Origin: an uncultured Clostridia bacterium
GTDB lineage: Bacteria > Bacillota > Clostridia > Christensenellales > CAG-138
Length of the DNA stretch: 64,000 nucleotides
Assembly: GCA_934633695.1 (NCBI GenBank)
Contig: CAKTYT010000003.1
Span: forward strand, 1 to 64,000
Direction: 5' to 3'
Shown here: piece after piece, positions 23,651 through 32,972 of the stretch
How the letters are laid out: the number at the start of each line of letters is the position of its first letter
Position numbering within the stretch: the stretch's first letter is position 1
Notes under the pieces: generated by a model
The model's database searches: none
The model's input: the letters and a program-made list of their open reading frames with translations, nothing else
What the model was told of the DNA's origin: nothing
Program-made: the position numbers and the translations under genes

Positions 23651-24169
23651 CTATCCTTTACTTAGGTATTTGCCGAGGGAGGCATTGAGGCAGTGAGAGA
23701 TTATTCCGGTAATGGCACCGGTGGGTATCGACAGCAAACTCATTAACGGGAAGTAAACGAGCATTGCAGGTCCTATAGCTATGAAACCGACAAAAAGCTG
23801 GCCTGTATTGAACATGAACGAACCGGCAATACTTTGTCCGATGGCGGTCAATTTACCATGTCGTCTCAGTTTGTCGAGAGAGAGCATGGTGATGAGTGAA
23901 AGCACCGCTCCCGTCAGGCTGTATGCAAGCTGTGTGACGGTCCCGGTTATAAGCGTTCCAACGAGACAGCGTGTTATCGTGAGCGAGAAGGCATACTGCC
24001 ACGAGAAAAGCATGACCGCCGTGAGTGTAAACACGTTTGCAAGTCCGAGTTTTATAGGTACTCCCACAACAAGAGGAGGAAGCACCGATTCAAGAGAATG
24101 CATGATGATCGCAAGCGAACACAGCAGTGCTGTTACGGTGAGCCGCTTTACGGGAGAAGTTCTTACCAT
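23651..24169 (-). CDS. Gx transporter family membrane protein (heptaprenyl diphosphate synthase component I-like)
   Basis: The 172 aa protein is nearly all membrane helices (about five), with the conserved LESVLPPLVVGVPIKLGLANVFTL near residue 27 and SFMFNTGQLFVGF near 117, both typical of this S-component-like family. It starts seven bases inside the NusG domain II gene. The pair is commonly coupled in Clostridia, often beside redox or FAD-transfer genes. The annotation as a prenyl synthase component is historical; transport of a small molecule is more likely. Confidence 0.8.
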   Translation of the reverse strand: MVRTSPVKRLTVTALLCSLAIIMHSLESVLPPLVVGVPIKLGLANVFTLTAVMLFSWQYAFSLTITRCLVGTLITGTVTQLAYSLTGAVLSLITMLSLDKLRRHGKLTAIGQSIAGSFMFNTGQLFVGFIAIGPAMLVYFPLMSLLSIPTGAITGIISHCLNASLGKYLSKG

Positions 24170-24531
24170 GTCGTTGAATCAACTCCCTCTGAATCGTTTT
24201 TTTCAGTAATGATGATAACAACCTCGTTCGGAAGGCAGATGACGGGTCGGGAGGGAGAAGCACATCCCATGGAAACACAGGTACCATCCTTGCATGAAGC
24301 CGAAGACATACTTGCTCTCCCATCTTCGATTCGCACTACATTTAATCCATCGGGTGTTATTACAGTTGTGTCAACAGAGAGCGGACCATGGTAAATCTGT
24401 TCACCATGCCATTGAACAGTAACGAATGTTCCTTGTTTCGGCAGGAACAGAAGCGAAGCGGCACTCAGAGCAACGACAACAATTACGATAAATACGTCAG
24501 TCATATGAAGCTTTATTTTAAAATCTTCCAT
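24163..24531 (-). CDS. NusG domain II-containing protein
   Basis: The 122 aa protein has one N-terminal membrane segment (VFIVIVVVALSAASLLFL, residues 13-30) and an extracytoplasmic NusG domain II fold ending in the cysteine-bearing SCKDGTCVSMG and RPVICLPNEVVI, both hallmarks of the family. It overlaps the Gx transporter gene. It is not a transcription factor despite the domain name; function is unknown. Confidence 0.85.
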   Translation of the reverse strand: MEDFKIKLHMTDVFIVIVVVALSAASLLFLPKQGTFVTVQWHGEQIYHGPLSVDTTVITPDGLNVVRIEDGRASMSSASCKDGTCVSMGCASPSRPVICLPNEVVIIITEKNDSEGVDSTTW

Positions 24532-24541
24532 GACAATGCCA

Positions 24542-25219
24542 TTAGTTACTGTAACTCAGAATACTTTGAACAAAAGTATTCATGGGCTTGAGCTTGAGAA
24601 AATCCGAACTTAGTTTTTCCGCAATATCAGAGGGCTCAAGGAGGTCGGCAACGCTGTTTATACGCTTGCACCATGCAAATGAACGCACATTGATGTAGGG
24701 CTTGATCTCAGAGATGGCATCGGGGAAGTGATCACGCTTGTAAGGGTCTGCTTCATAAACAAAGCCCAAACGAACAAGTTCCTGTGCAAGCTCGAGGAAG
24801 CTCGAAGGTTCTGCTAAAATCTTTTTGCGATAAGCATTCATAAAATCAGGTTCGGCAGAATAGAACCCCGCACCGTACGTGTAGCCGCGTGGTGAAAATT
24901 CAAACCATAACGTAAAGCCGTCGCTTATACTCGTCTTAGGCCTCCGAAATCCGATCCAAAGATGGTCACGATAAGGTGACTTATCCTTTGTAAACCTTGT
25001 ATCACGTCTTATCCTTGAGACGACGGAATTAAGATTCTGATTATAATCAGGGTCAACAACAAGTGCGGTCGGCATGAGCTCGGCGGCAAGTGCCCGTGTC
25101 GGCAGCTTTACAAAATCCTCATATCTTTGTCTGTTTTGCTCAAACCATTCTGTATTGTTGTTGAATGACAGCTCAAAGAGGAAGCGAAATGCTTCACTTG
25201 AAAAACCATTGAATCTCAT
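24542..25219 (-). CDS. DUF2461 family protein
   Basis: The 225 aa protein begins RFNGFSSEAFRFLFEL and has NNNTEWFEQNRQRYEDFV and the IRRDTRFTKDKSPYR motif that defines DUF2461. Biochemical function is unknown. ATG at 25219 lies four bases after mltG and is preferred over the in-frame start at 25267 inside mltG. Confidence 0.88.
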   Translation of the reverse strand: MRFNGFSSEAFRFLFELSFNNNTEWFEQNRQRYEDFVKLPTRALAAELMPTALVVDPDYNQNLNSVVSRIRRDTRFTKDKSPYRDHLWIGFRRPKTSISDGFTLWFEFSPRGYTYGAGFYSAEPDFMNAYRKKILAEPSSFLELAQELVRLGFVYEADPYKRDHFPDAISEIKPYINVRSFAWCKRINSVADLLEPSDIAEKLSSDFLKLKPMNTFVQSILSYSN

Positions 25220-25223
25220 TTTA

Positions 25224-26489
25224 TCACCAATTCGGACTATACAATGCGATGTTTTTGTTGTGTTCACTCAGCGTTCTTGCGAAAGCCAATGCACCGGATT
25301 CGGGTTCCATAAGGCAGAAGTAAAGGTATTTATCCTCGATAAACTTCTCGTCAGGGTAAAGAGCTGCGTTAAGTGCTTTGTCACCCGGGTTCGAAATAGG
25401 ACCAATCGGCAAGCCTGAATTCAGGTGCGTATTGTAGAGCGATGGTGTGTCGAGCTGTTCCTGTGTAAGATGGAGAGATCCGGTCTTTAGAACATACTCA
25501 AGCGTTGCATCGGATTCAAGATTCATGTTGCCGTCAATTCTATTGTAAAAAACAGCTGAAACTTTTGCAAAATCGAATGTCTTCGCTTCCTTCTCAAGGA
25601 TGGAGGCCAAGGTTACAACTTCATAGAAAGTCATATTAAGATCTCTTGCTCTTGCAGTATACACTGCCCCAAAAATCAAGTCAAATCTTGTGAGCATCTT
25701 GTCGATGACCGTTTCAACGGTTGCATCGGCATAAATATCGTAAGTGTCGGGGAAGAGAAAGCCCTCAAGAACATACTTTCGTTCGCCGGATTCATCCACA
25801 GGTATTTCTGCAATGAAAGGATGGTCCTTGACGAATTTTTCTCCTGTGATGCAGAGCGACAGAAAGTATTCCGTATCATCAATAACCCCAAGCTCCTTGA
25901 GCTTATCTGCCATTGCTTCGAGTGTCAGTCCTTCGGGGACGGTAAAAGTTATTGTGGGTCTTGGAGGATTGCCCTTGCAGATAACGTCAACAATTTCAGG
26001 AACGCTCATGTTTTTTGAAAGCACGTAAGTTCCTGCTTGAAGTCTGTTGGATTTCCCGATAAAGTCAACGTAAATCTTGAATATTGCTTTATGCGTAATA
26101 AGTCCGGGCTGGTCTTCGCCGCAGGCTTCATAAAGCAGCTTTGCAATGGCAGACGCTCCGCTGCCCGTCGGTATTTCGACGACAATCGGTGTAGCGTCAT
26201 TAGGGTCAACCGGCATAAAGTAACTGTCCTTGACTTTGTTTATTGCGAACTTGACAAGGAAAAACGTGAGTACCAGGGAAATACACGCAACGATAATCGG
26301 CGAGATAATTTTCCATGCGGTGCTTGTCCGCCATGATCCTCCAGCTGCTTTGCGTGACCGCTTTCTGCGTTGAGGCGTTCTTTCGTGTTCGTCATCAAGG
26401 AGAACGGCAGAACCTTTCCCATTGCGGTCGGGGGAAAGAATTTTACCGTCAATACCGGATTCCGGACTGCGTTTTACAAACAAGTTCAT
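25224..26489 (-). CDS. mltG: Endolytic murein transglycosylase MltG
   Basis: Cuts nascent glycan strands at the membrane and helps set their length. The 421 aa protein has a basic, disordered N-terminus of about 45 residues, a membrane segment near 60-80 (IISPIIVACISLVLTFFLV), a LysM-like part, and the YceG catalytic region with ASILEKEA near residue 294 (catalytic Glu) and FYNRIDGNMNLESDAT. ATG at 26489 has AAGGAG upstream. Confidence 0.93.
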   Translation of the reverse strand: MNLFVKRSPESGIDGKILSPDRNGKGSAVLLDDEHERTPQRRKRSRKAAGGSWRTSTAWKIISPIIVACISLVLTFFLVKFAINKVKDSYFMPVDPNDATPIVVEIPTGSGASAIAKLLYEACGEDQPGLITHKAIFKIYVDFIGKSNRLQAGTYVLSKNMSVPEIVDVICKGNPPRPTITFTVPEGLTLEAMADKLKELGVIDDTEYFLSLCITGEKFVKDHPFIAEIPVDESGERKYVLEGFLFPDTYDIYADATVETVIDKMLTRFDLIFGAVYTARARDLNMTFYEVVTLASILEKEAKTFDFAKVSAVFYNRIDGNMNLESDATLEYVLKTGSLHLTQEQLDTPSLYNTHLNSGLPIGPISNPGDKALNAALYPDEKFIEDKYLYFCLMEPESGALAFARTLSEHNKNIALYSPNW

Positions 26490-26522
26490 GATTCAATACT
26501 CCTTTCACGGAAATTGGATTAT

Positions 26523-26870
26523 TCAGTCGTCGAGCATGGATAGGTCAATATCGATCGATTCTGCCAAAGTATGATAAATTTTTGTCAGAACAGCATTGAG
26601 CCTGTACCTTGCAAAGAGATATTCGCTTGAAAGCCTGTTGAGCTGCAGAAGCTCGCCGAGTTTCTGCAGCTTTTGCAATTCTTCATCATTTACTGTACCA
26701 GCAATTGAGGCTGCCTGAATCCGATATTGAAGTTTGCCATACTCATCAAGGAGAATCTTCGTTGCTCCATCAGCCATTGCCTGCTCCCGACAGCGGACAA
26801 ACTCAGTATACTCCGGACTTTCGCGGAGAAGCTGTGCAAGCTCGGTTGTTTTATCGTCAATCGGATTCAT
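26523..26870 (-). CDS. YlbF/YmcA family protein
   Basis: The 115 aa helical protein matches the YlbF/DUF964 family (TTELAQLLRESPEYTEFVRCREQAM at the start). In Bacillus, YlbF, YmcA and YaaT form a complex that guides RNase Y. Here it is directly coupled to an RNase J gene: its ATG (26870) overlaps the RNase J stop by one base, which supports an RNA-turnover role. A TTG start two codons earlier is possible. Confidence 0.85.
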   Translation of the reverse strand: MNPIDDKTTELAQLLRESPEYTEFVRCREQAMADGATKILLDEYGKLQYRIQAASIAGTVNDEELQKLQKLGELLQLNRLSSEYLFARYRLNAVLTKIYHTLAESIDIDLSMLDD

Positions 26871-28540
26871 CAGCAATCAACCTCGACAATTATTGGCATG
26901 ATAATGGGAGTTCGGCGTGTCTTATTTAACAAAAAATTCTTCATTCCATTTTTCATGCTGACCTTAAAGCTGTTCCAGTCCTTACCGTACTTTGCGTTCA
27001 GCTTGAGAGCGAGATTGAGAGCAAATTCCCGTGCTTCGGAGATAAGCTCATCCGAATCCTGAACGTAAACGAAGCCCTTCGTAACAAGTTCAGGTATACC
27101 AAGAAGTTCTCCGCTGGATTTTTGAACGGAGATAATGATCGCAAACAGTCCATCCTGGGAAAGCAGACGTCTCTCGCGGAGAACGGTTGCACCGATATCG
27201 CCGACCCCCGCACCGTCAACGAGAATTGCACCCGATGCAACGCTGCCGTTGAGCTTAGCGGTCTTCTTTGTGAGTTCGAGTACGTTGCCGTTACCCATTA
27301 TAAAAATATTATCGGGGTTGATTCCCATCTCTTCTGCAAGCTTTGCATGATGGTGAAGATGCCTTGCTTCGCCGTGAACGGGGATAAAAAATTTCGGTTT
27401 TAGCAAACGAAACATGAGCTTAAGCTCTTCACGCTTTGCGTGCCCGGAGACGTGAACGTCCGCAAGTCTGTCATATACAACGTTCGCACCACGCTGGAAA
27501 AGCTGATTAATGACTCTGCCGACGCTTTTTTCGTTGCCCGGAATTGCCGAAGCGGAGATGATGACTGTGTCACCCTTGCCGATAATAAGTTTGTGGTTTG
27601 CGTTTGCCATGCGGAAAAGTCCGCTCATTGATTCTCCCTGGCTGCCGGTGGTAAGTACACATACCTTGTTGTCATCATAATTTTTGAGTTTTTCAAGCTC
27701 AACGAGACTGCCGTCAGGTATGCTCAAATACCCGAGTTCCTTTGCAATTCGGGTTATCATCACCATTGAACGCCCCTGTATGCATACAATACGCCCGTGT
27801 TTGATAGCTATATTGACGACTTGCTGTATACGGTAGACATTGGAAGCAAACGAGGCAACAATCACTCTGCCGTTTGCGTCGGCAAAAACTCTTTCAAAGG
27901 TCTTACCGATTTCGGCTTCCGATGGGGTAATGCCGTTGGATTCAGCATTGGTGCTGTCCATCAAAAGGGCAAGAACGCCTTTTGTTCCGTATCGTGCAAA
28001 GCTGTTTATGTCAATCGGGTCGTTATCAATCGGCGTGTAGTCGACCTTAAAGTCCCCCGTGTGAATGACGATGCCGACGGGCGTAGTGATGGCAAGAGCG
28101 ACGGCACCTGCGATTGAATGGCTGACTTTAATGAATTCAATTTTGAAACAGCCTACACCGACCATATCTCCTGCATCAATGCAGTGAAATCTTGCATTTT
28201 CTATCTTATGCTCATGCAGCTTGTGTTCAATTAATGCAAGAGTAAATTTTGTTCCGACAACGGGTACATTAAATCTCTGCAATGCATATGGCATTGCACC
28301 GATATGATCCTCGTGTCCATGCGTTATTATGAATGCACGGAGTTTATCTTCGCACAGCTCAAGGTAAGACATATCCGGTATGACCATGTCGATTCCGGGC
28401 ATTTCATCATCGGGAAACGCCAGACCGCAGTCGATAACTATCATATCGTCACCGTATTCGATGACTGTCATATTCTTTCCGATTTCTCCGAGTCCGCCGA
28501 GAGGAATGATCCTCAGCTTCGGAGCGTTTGATTTTGTCAA
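26870..28540 (-). CDS. rnj: Ribonuclease J
   Basis: Metallo-beta-lactamase/beta-CASP nuclease with 5'-3' exo- and endonuclease activity on RNA. The 556 aa protein has IPLGGLGEIGKNM at the start, the metal motif THGHEDHIGA near residue 74, the beta-CASP segments through SGHAKREEL and VHGEARHL. Start is TTG at 28540 with AAAGGAG upstream. Length is normal for RNase J. Confidence 0.96.
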   Translation of the reverse strand: MTKSNAPKLRIIPLGGLGEIGKNMTVIEYGDDMIVIDCGLAFPDDEMPGIDMVIPDMSYLELCEDKLRAFIITHGHEDHIGAMPYALQRFNVPVVGTKFTLALIEHKLHEHKIENARFHCIDAGDMVGVGCFKIEFIKVSHSIAGAVALAITTPVGIVIHTGDFKVDYTPIDNDPIDINSFARYGTKGVLALLMDSTNAESNGITPSEAEIGKTFERVFADANGRVIVASFASNVYRIQQVVNIAIKHGRIVCIQGRSMVMITRIAKELGYLSIPDGSLVELEKLKNYDDNKVCVLTTGSQGESMSGLFRMANANHKLIIGKGDTVIISASAIPGNEKSVGRVINQLFQRGANVVYDRLADVHVSGHAKREELKLMFRLLKPKFFIPVHGEARHLHHHAKLAEEMGINPDNIFIMGNGNVLELTKKTAKLNGSVASGAILVDGAGVGDIGATVLRERRLLSQDGLFAIIISVQKSSGELLGIPELVTKGFVYVQDSDELISEAREFALNLALKLNAKYGKDWNSFKVSMKNGMKNFLLNKTRRTPIIMPIIVEVDC

Positions 28541-28615
28541 GATAGAATTCTCCTTTCTGTATTAAGTTTTCTATTTTTTGCCGCAGCAATAATGTTAGAT
28601 TTGGAAGAAGGGTAC

Positions 28616-30532
28616 TCAATTCAAAAGCTCATCAAGTTTCTGCTGAGCGTCTTCCCATTTTTTGTATTGTTCGTCAATCGAACTGCGGAGTGCATCCGCC
28701 TGTGCTGAAAGCTCACAAGCTTTCTTATAATCTGATGCAATGTATGGCAGAGAGAGCTGGCTGTTGATTGCATCAAGTTCGTTTTCAAGTTGCGAAATTG
28801 CCTTTTCACAGCGGTCGACTTCACCCCTTGCACGGTTCAAAGCACCCTGTTGGGCTTTTTTTTCACGGTATTCGATGGCATTCTTTGACTGCGAATGCTT
28901 TTGCTCCGGGATGGTTTCCTGCTTTTTTGCCAGAGCTTCGATATAGTCGTCATAACCGCCTATGTACTCAGTTATGCCGTCGCTGCCCATATGCAGAACA
29001 CGGTCGGCAAGGCGATTGACAAGATATCTGTCATGAGTGACGATGAGCATCGTGCCATTATATCTGTCAAGAGCATCCTCAAGGGCCTCCCTGGAGGCAA
29101 TGTCAAGGTGGTTTGTCGGCTCATCAAGCAGCAGCAGATTTGCTTTTGTAAGCATGAGCTTGAGAAGCTGAACTCTTGCCGCTTCTCCTCCCGAAAGCAA
29201 CTTTATGGGTTTATCAACATCATCTCCCCTGAAAAGGAAGGCGGCAAGTGCATTGCAGACCTCGGCACGAGTCATTGTCGTGTAATATTTATCCCATACT
29301 TCACTGATGACAGTGTTTTCACCGTTAAGTCCGGTCATGGTTTGCTCGTAGTATGCAGACTCAACATGGGAACCAAGATAAAAGCTGCCCGCCGTAGGAC
29401 GGAGTTTACCTGCAATAATATTGAGTAATGTTGTTTTTCCGCAGCCGTTATCGCCGAGCAGGAACACTTTTTCACCCTTCTTGATGAGCATATCGACATT
29501 GCGAAACACTTCTTTTTCTCCAAAGGATTTGGCAAGCTTCCTTACGACCAAAACGTCGTTGCCACCGACTTCTTTCGCTTCAAATGAAAATTTTATCGAT
29601 GCAGAGTCCTTTTCAGGTGCAACGAGAGTTGCTTTCAGCCTGTCAGCCTGCTTTTGCTTTGATGCAGCGGTGATAAAGTTTCGCTCTTGCCCCCAACGCC
29701 GCTGTTGTTCAACGATACCTTCAATACGCTTGATTTCTTTTTTTGTGCGGAGATATTGACGCATTTCAAGCTCTCTCGCAGTGCTGCGAAGCTCGATGTG
29801 CCTTGAATAGTTGCCTTTCGAGACAAATAACCTTTTGTCTTTAAGTTCCATTGTCCTATTTGTCACCTTATCAAGAAAGTAACGGTCATGGGAAATAACC
29901 ATGAACGATCCTTTATAGGAGCACAGGAAATTTTCAAGCCATTCGATTGCGGCGATATCAAGGTGGTTTGTAGGTTCATCAAGGAGCAGGAGATTTGCTC
30001 CGGAAAGCAGGAGCTTGGCAAGCTGAGCCTTATTACGCTGACCGCCGCTGAATGAACTTATGCTGCGGGAAAGCTCCGCCTCAGTAAAGCCCAGACCGAT
30101 TAGGGTGGAACGTGTTCTTGAGCGGTAAGTTGCTCCGTCAAGGTCATTGAACCTGTCGTGAAGCCGAGACTGCCTTTCAATCAGCTTGAGGTTTGCTCCA
30201 CCGTCCGCTTCAATTGCCGCATGAAGTTCATCAAGCTCCTCTTCAATTGAAATAATTTCAGAAAAAACTTCCAGCACATACTCATAGAGTGAACAGCTTG
30301 AGTTTGAAATATTCTGAGACATGCTTCCTATCGAAACATTTGCTCCGAGGAAAATGTCACCGTCATCAGCCTGTTCTTCACCCAAAAGTATACGAAATAA
30401 AGTGGATTTGCCGCAGCCGTTTACTCCGACAAAACCAACATGGTCGCCGGCATCAATCTCAAATGTTATGCCCTCGAAAAGCACTCGCGTAACAAATGCT
30501 TTTTTTAAATTTTTGACTGCCAGTATAGGCAT
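28616..30532 (-). CDS. ABC-F family ATPase
   Basis: Soluble protein with two ABC domains and no membrane part, acting on ribosomes in this family. The 638 aa sequence has Walker A GVNGCGKST (near 37) and GDNGCGKTT (near 358), signatures SFSGGQRNKAQL and LLSGGEAARVQL, and LLLLDEPTNHLDI twice. A basic linker joins the domains and a C-terminal coiled coil (about residues 540-638) resembles the Uup/YfmM group. It is likely a housekeeping translation factor; antibiotic protection cannot be excluded from sequence alone. Confidence 0.93.
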   Translation of the reverse strand: MPILAVKNLKKAFVTRVLFEGITFEIDAGDHVGFVGVNGCGKSTLFRILLGEEQADDGDIFLGANVSIGSMSQNISNSSCSLYEYVLEVFSEIISIEEELDELHAAIEADGGANLKLIERQSRLHDRFNDLDGATYRSRTRSTLIGLGFTEAELSRSISSFSGGQRNKAQLAKLLLSGANLLLLDEPTNHLDIAAIEWLENFLCSYKGSFMVISHDRYFLDKVTNRTMELKDKRLFVSKGNYSRHIELRSTARELEMRQYLRTKKEIKRIEGIVEQQRRWGQERNFITAASKQKQADRLKATLVAPEKDSASIKFSFEAKEVGGNDVLVVRKLAKSFGEKEVFRNVDMLIKKGEKVFLLGDNGCGKTTLLNIIAGKLRPTAGSFYLGSHVESAYYEQTMTGLNGENTVISEVWDKYYTTMTRAEVCNALAAFLFRGDDVDKPIKLLSGGEAARVQLLKLMLTKANLLLLDEPTNHLDIASREALEDALDRYNGTMLIVTHDRYLVNRLADRVLHMGSDGITEYIGGYDDYIEALAKKQETIPEQKHSQSKNAIEYREKKAQQGALNRARGEVDRCEKAISQLENELDAINSQLSLPYIASDYKKACELSAQADALRSSIDEQYKKWEDAQQKLDELLN

Positions 30533-30589
30533 GGTAATTCTCCGTAAAAGTCGTGACAGTGCCTGCTTTGGCAGCTGACAGAGGCTTGA

Positions 30590-31300
30590 TTACAGACCTG
30601 AGGTCGTATACCTCTCCCAATCGCGGTGCATATAGCGTTCGATGGGAAGCAGTTCGCCGAGATAGTCACTGTCTAAATTGTTTTTTTCAGCATACACTCG
30701 GAACTGTTCGAGAATTTCCGGTGTGCTGACGGTATATTTGACGGGAAGTCCCGTCTTTTCTGAAACGCCTTTGACAATGTTGTAGCCTTCGATAAGGTCG
30801 TTCAGACTCGTTTCCTGGGAAAGATTTGTGTTGTTGACGATGTTGTCAACACCGATTCTGCCTGCCTCTTTTATTCGTGCAATCATATCGAGATTCAGCT
30901 GAACGTCGCTTGAGAAGGGTCGCCTTGCGTTTATGACATAGGTAACCTCAACGTCTTCCTGCTTATCAAAAAAACGTTTGTACTGACCCAGTGCAATTGC
31001 ACCCGCAGGGTCGCCTCCGACGTCGAAGATGACGAGCTCACTTTCATCGGAAAAAGCGGAGTATATCTCTGCCGGAAGACTGGGAACCTCAACGCCGAGC
31101 ATTGCGTACGTAGGAGAGAGGAGCTTTATCCCTGCTGACTCTATCTCAGCTTTACGTTCCGTTGTGCGAAAATATGGATTGATAATATCAAGGTCGACAA
31201 GAGTGACCTTTTGTTTTTTCACTGCTTCAAAAGCAATGTTTAAGGATATTTCGGTTTTGCCAGAACCAAAATGTCCGATAATAATATTTATTTTTTTCAC
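30590..31300 (-). CDS. P-loop ATP-binding protein, ParA-like
   Basis: The 236 aa protein begins KKINIIIGHFGSGKTEISLN, a SIMIBI-type P-loop, with VDLDIINPYFRTTERK next (nucleotide-sensing aspartate) and VIFDVGGDPAGAIAL as Walker B. This group is conserved in Clostridia, often near 2-oxoacid oxidoreductase genes, but its client is unknown. GTG at 31300 is chosen since AAAGGA lies seven bases upstream; a GTG at 31315 would overlap that site. Not to be confused with the cassette ATPase at 18924. Confidence 0.8.
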   Translation of the reverse strand: MKKINIIIGHFGSGKTEISLNIAFEAVKKQKVTLVDLDIINPYFRTTERKAEIESAGIKLLSPTYAMLGVEVPSLPAEIYSAFSDESELVIFDVGGDPAGAIALGQYKRFFDKQEDVEVTYVINARRPFSSDVQLNLDMIARIKEAGRIGVDNIVNNTNLSQETSLNDLIEGYNIVKGVSEKTGLPVKYTVSTPEILEQFRVYAEKNNLDSDYLGELLPIERYMHRDWERYTTSGL

Positions 31301-31361
31301 TTTATTTCCTTTCACGCAGATCTACGCAAAATCCGCAACGCTGGATAAACCAATGGCATAA

Positions 31362-32960
31362 TTATGCCATTGGTGCAAAGACGGATATAATTTGCTGAGC
31401 GGCACGTATTCCGTCAACTGCGGCACTGATAATTCCGCCTGCATAACCGGCACCTTCGCCGACAGGGTACAGGCTATTTACCCGTGTAGCTTCGCCTGTT
31501 TCACTGCGTTTGATTCTGACGGGAGAACTTGTTCTGCTTTCTATGCCGGTCAGTACTGCATCATACATGTCAAAATCCCTGATTTGCCTTGCAAAGCTGC
31601 GAATACCTTCGTCAATACCCTTGACGATCAGCGGAGGGAGGCATCTTCCAACGTCGCGTGCAACGACGTTCGGACGGTATGATGGTGTAATTCCACCAAA
31701 ACGTTCAGGTTTGCGTCCGGTCAGAAAATCGCCGACACGCATTGCCGGTGCAGAATAGTCACTGCCGCCGAGTCTGAAGGCAGCGTTTTCAATCTTTTCC
31801 TGAAACAGCATTCCTGCCAGTGGGTCGGGTCCGAAATCAGAAGGGTTGACCTGAACGACAATTGCAGAATTGGCCAGCTTACCGTTCCTTGCATGGTAAC
31901 TCATACCATTCGTAACGACTTGCCCTTCACCTGATGAAGAAGCAACGACAACACCGCCGGGACACATGCAGAATGTGTAGACGCCTCTTGATCCTGATTT
32001 TGCTGTGAGACGGTACTCTGCCGCACCGAGCCGTGGATGACCGGCGAATTTGCCGAATTGGGATCGATTAATGAAATCCTGCGGATGTTCGATTCTGACA
32101 CCAACGGCAAAGGGCTTTCCGATAAGCTCAACGTTTTTGTGCTGCAAGAGCCTGTAGGTATCCCTAGCCGCTTGACCAATCGCTAAAACGACAGAACAGC
32201 ATGGAATCTTTTCGGATCCATTGACCGTGATAGACTTAACTCGTCCGTCTTCGACTTCAAAATCTGTCATACAGGAGTTAAATTTAACTTCAACGCCCAT
32301 CTTTTCAAGTTCGAGACGCATGTTGTGTACGACTTTTGAAAGCACATCCGTACCGATATGCGGCTTTGCCTCAAAAGTAATAGATTGATCTGCCCCGAAC
32401 TTTACGAAAGTATCCAATACCTCAATCGTTCTCGGGTCCTTAATCCGGGTCGTGAGCTTGCCATCGGAGAAGGTACCTGCACCGCCCTCGCCAAACATTA
32501 TGTTGCTTTCGGTATTGAGAAGTCCGTTTGCAAAGAAATTATTGACGTCTTTTTGCCTCTGAATTATGCTTCCGCCTCTTTCAACCACTACAACGCTGTA
32601 TCCTCGAAGGGCAAGAGTGTAAGAAGCAAATAAACCGGCAGGACCTAAGCCGACAACGACTACGGGGGCTGACTGTGGGACCGTTCCCTGCTCGAGCTTT
32701 TGTTCGGCAATTTCGGGCATTCTGCCGACATCCTTATAGCCATGGTTCAATACTCTGAGTGCGTTTGCATCACTGAGCGAAAATTCAACCGTGTAAATGA
32801 ATTGAATATCCCCTTTATCCCTTGCATCAAGGGATCTGCGGTGAATTCTTATGTCACCGATCTCAGAAGCGGGGAGCTGTATCCTTGCGGAAAGCGGAAG
32901 CTTCAGCGTTGCTTCATCGGCGTTGAACGGAAGCTTTATGTTGGCGGCAATCAGTTGCAT
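31362..32960 (-). CDS. FAD-dependent dehydrogenase (COG2509 type)
   Basis: The 532 aa flavoprotein has an N-terminal small domain, then the dinucleotide fold VVVVGLGPAGLFASYTLALRG near residue 100, GEGGAGTFSDGKL (FAD contact typical of this group), and the C-terminal VGEGAGYAGGIISAAVDGI FAD motif. Substrate unknown. The gene lies twelve bases after cdaR in the cdaA run. Confidence 0.9.
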   Translation of the reverse strand: MQLIAANIKLPFNADEATLKLPLSARIQLPASEIGDIRIHRRSLDARDKGDIQFIYTVEFSLSDANALRVLNHGYKDVGRMPEIAEQKLEQGTVPQSAPVVVVGLGPAGLFASYTLALRGYSVVVVERGGSIIQRQKDVNNFFANGLLNTESNIMFGEGGAGTFSDGKLTTRIKDPRTIEVLDTFVKFGADQSITFEAKPHIGTDVLSKVVHNMRLELEKMGVEVKFNSCMTDFEVEDGRVKSITVNGSEKIPCCSVVLAIGQAARDTYRLLQHKNVELIGKPFAVGVRIEHPQDFINRSQFGKFAGHPRLGAAEYRLTAKSGSRGVYTFCMCPGGVVVASSSGEGQVVTNGMSYHARNGKLANSAIVVQVNPSDFGPDPLAGMLFQEKIENAAFRLGGSDYSAPAMRVGDFLTGRKPERFGGITPSYRPNVVARDVGRCLPPLIVKGIDEGIRSFARQIRDFDMYDAVLTGIESRTSSPVRIKRSETGEATRVNSLYPVGEGAGYAGGIISAAVDGIRAAQQIISVFAPMA

Positions 32961-32972
32961 TGTTTATTCCTT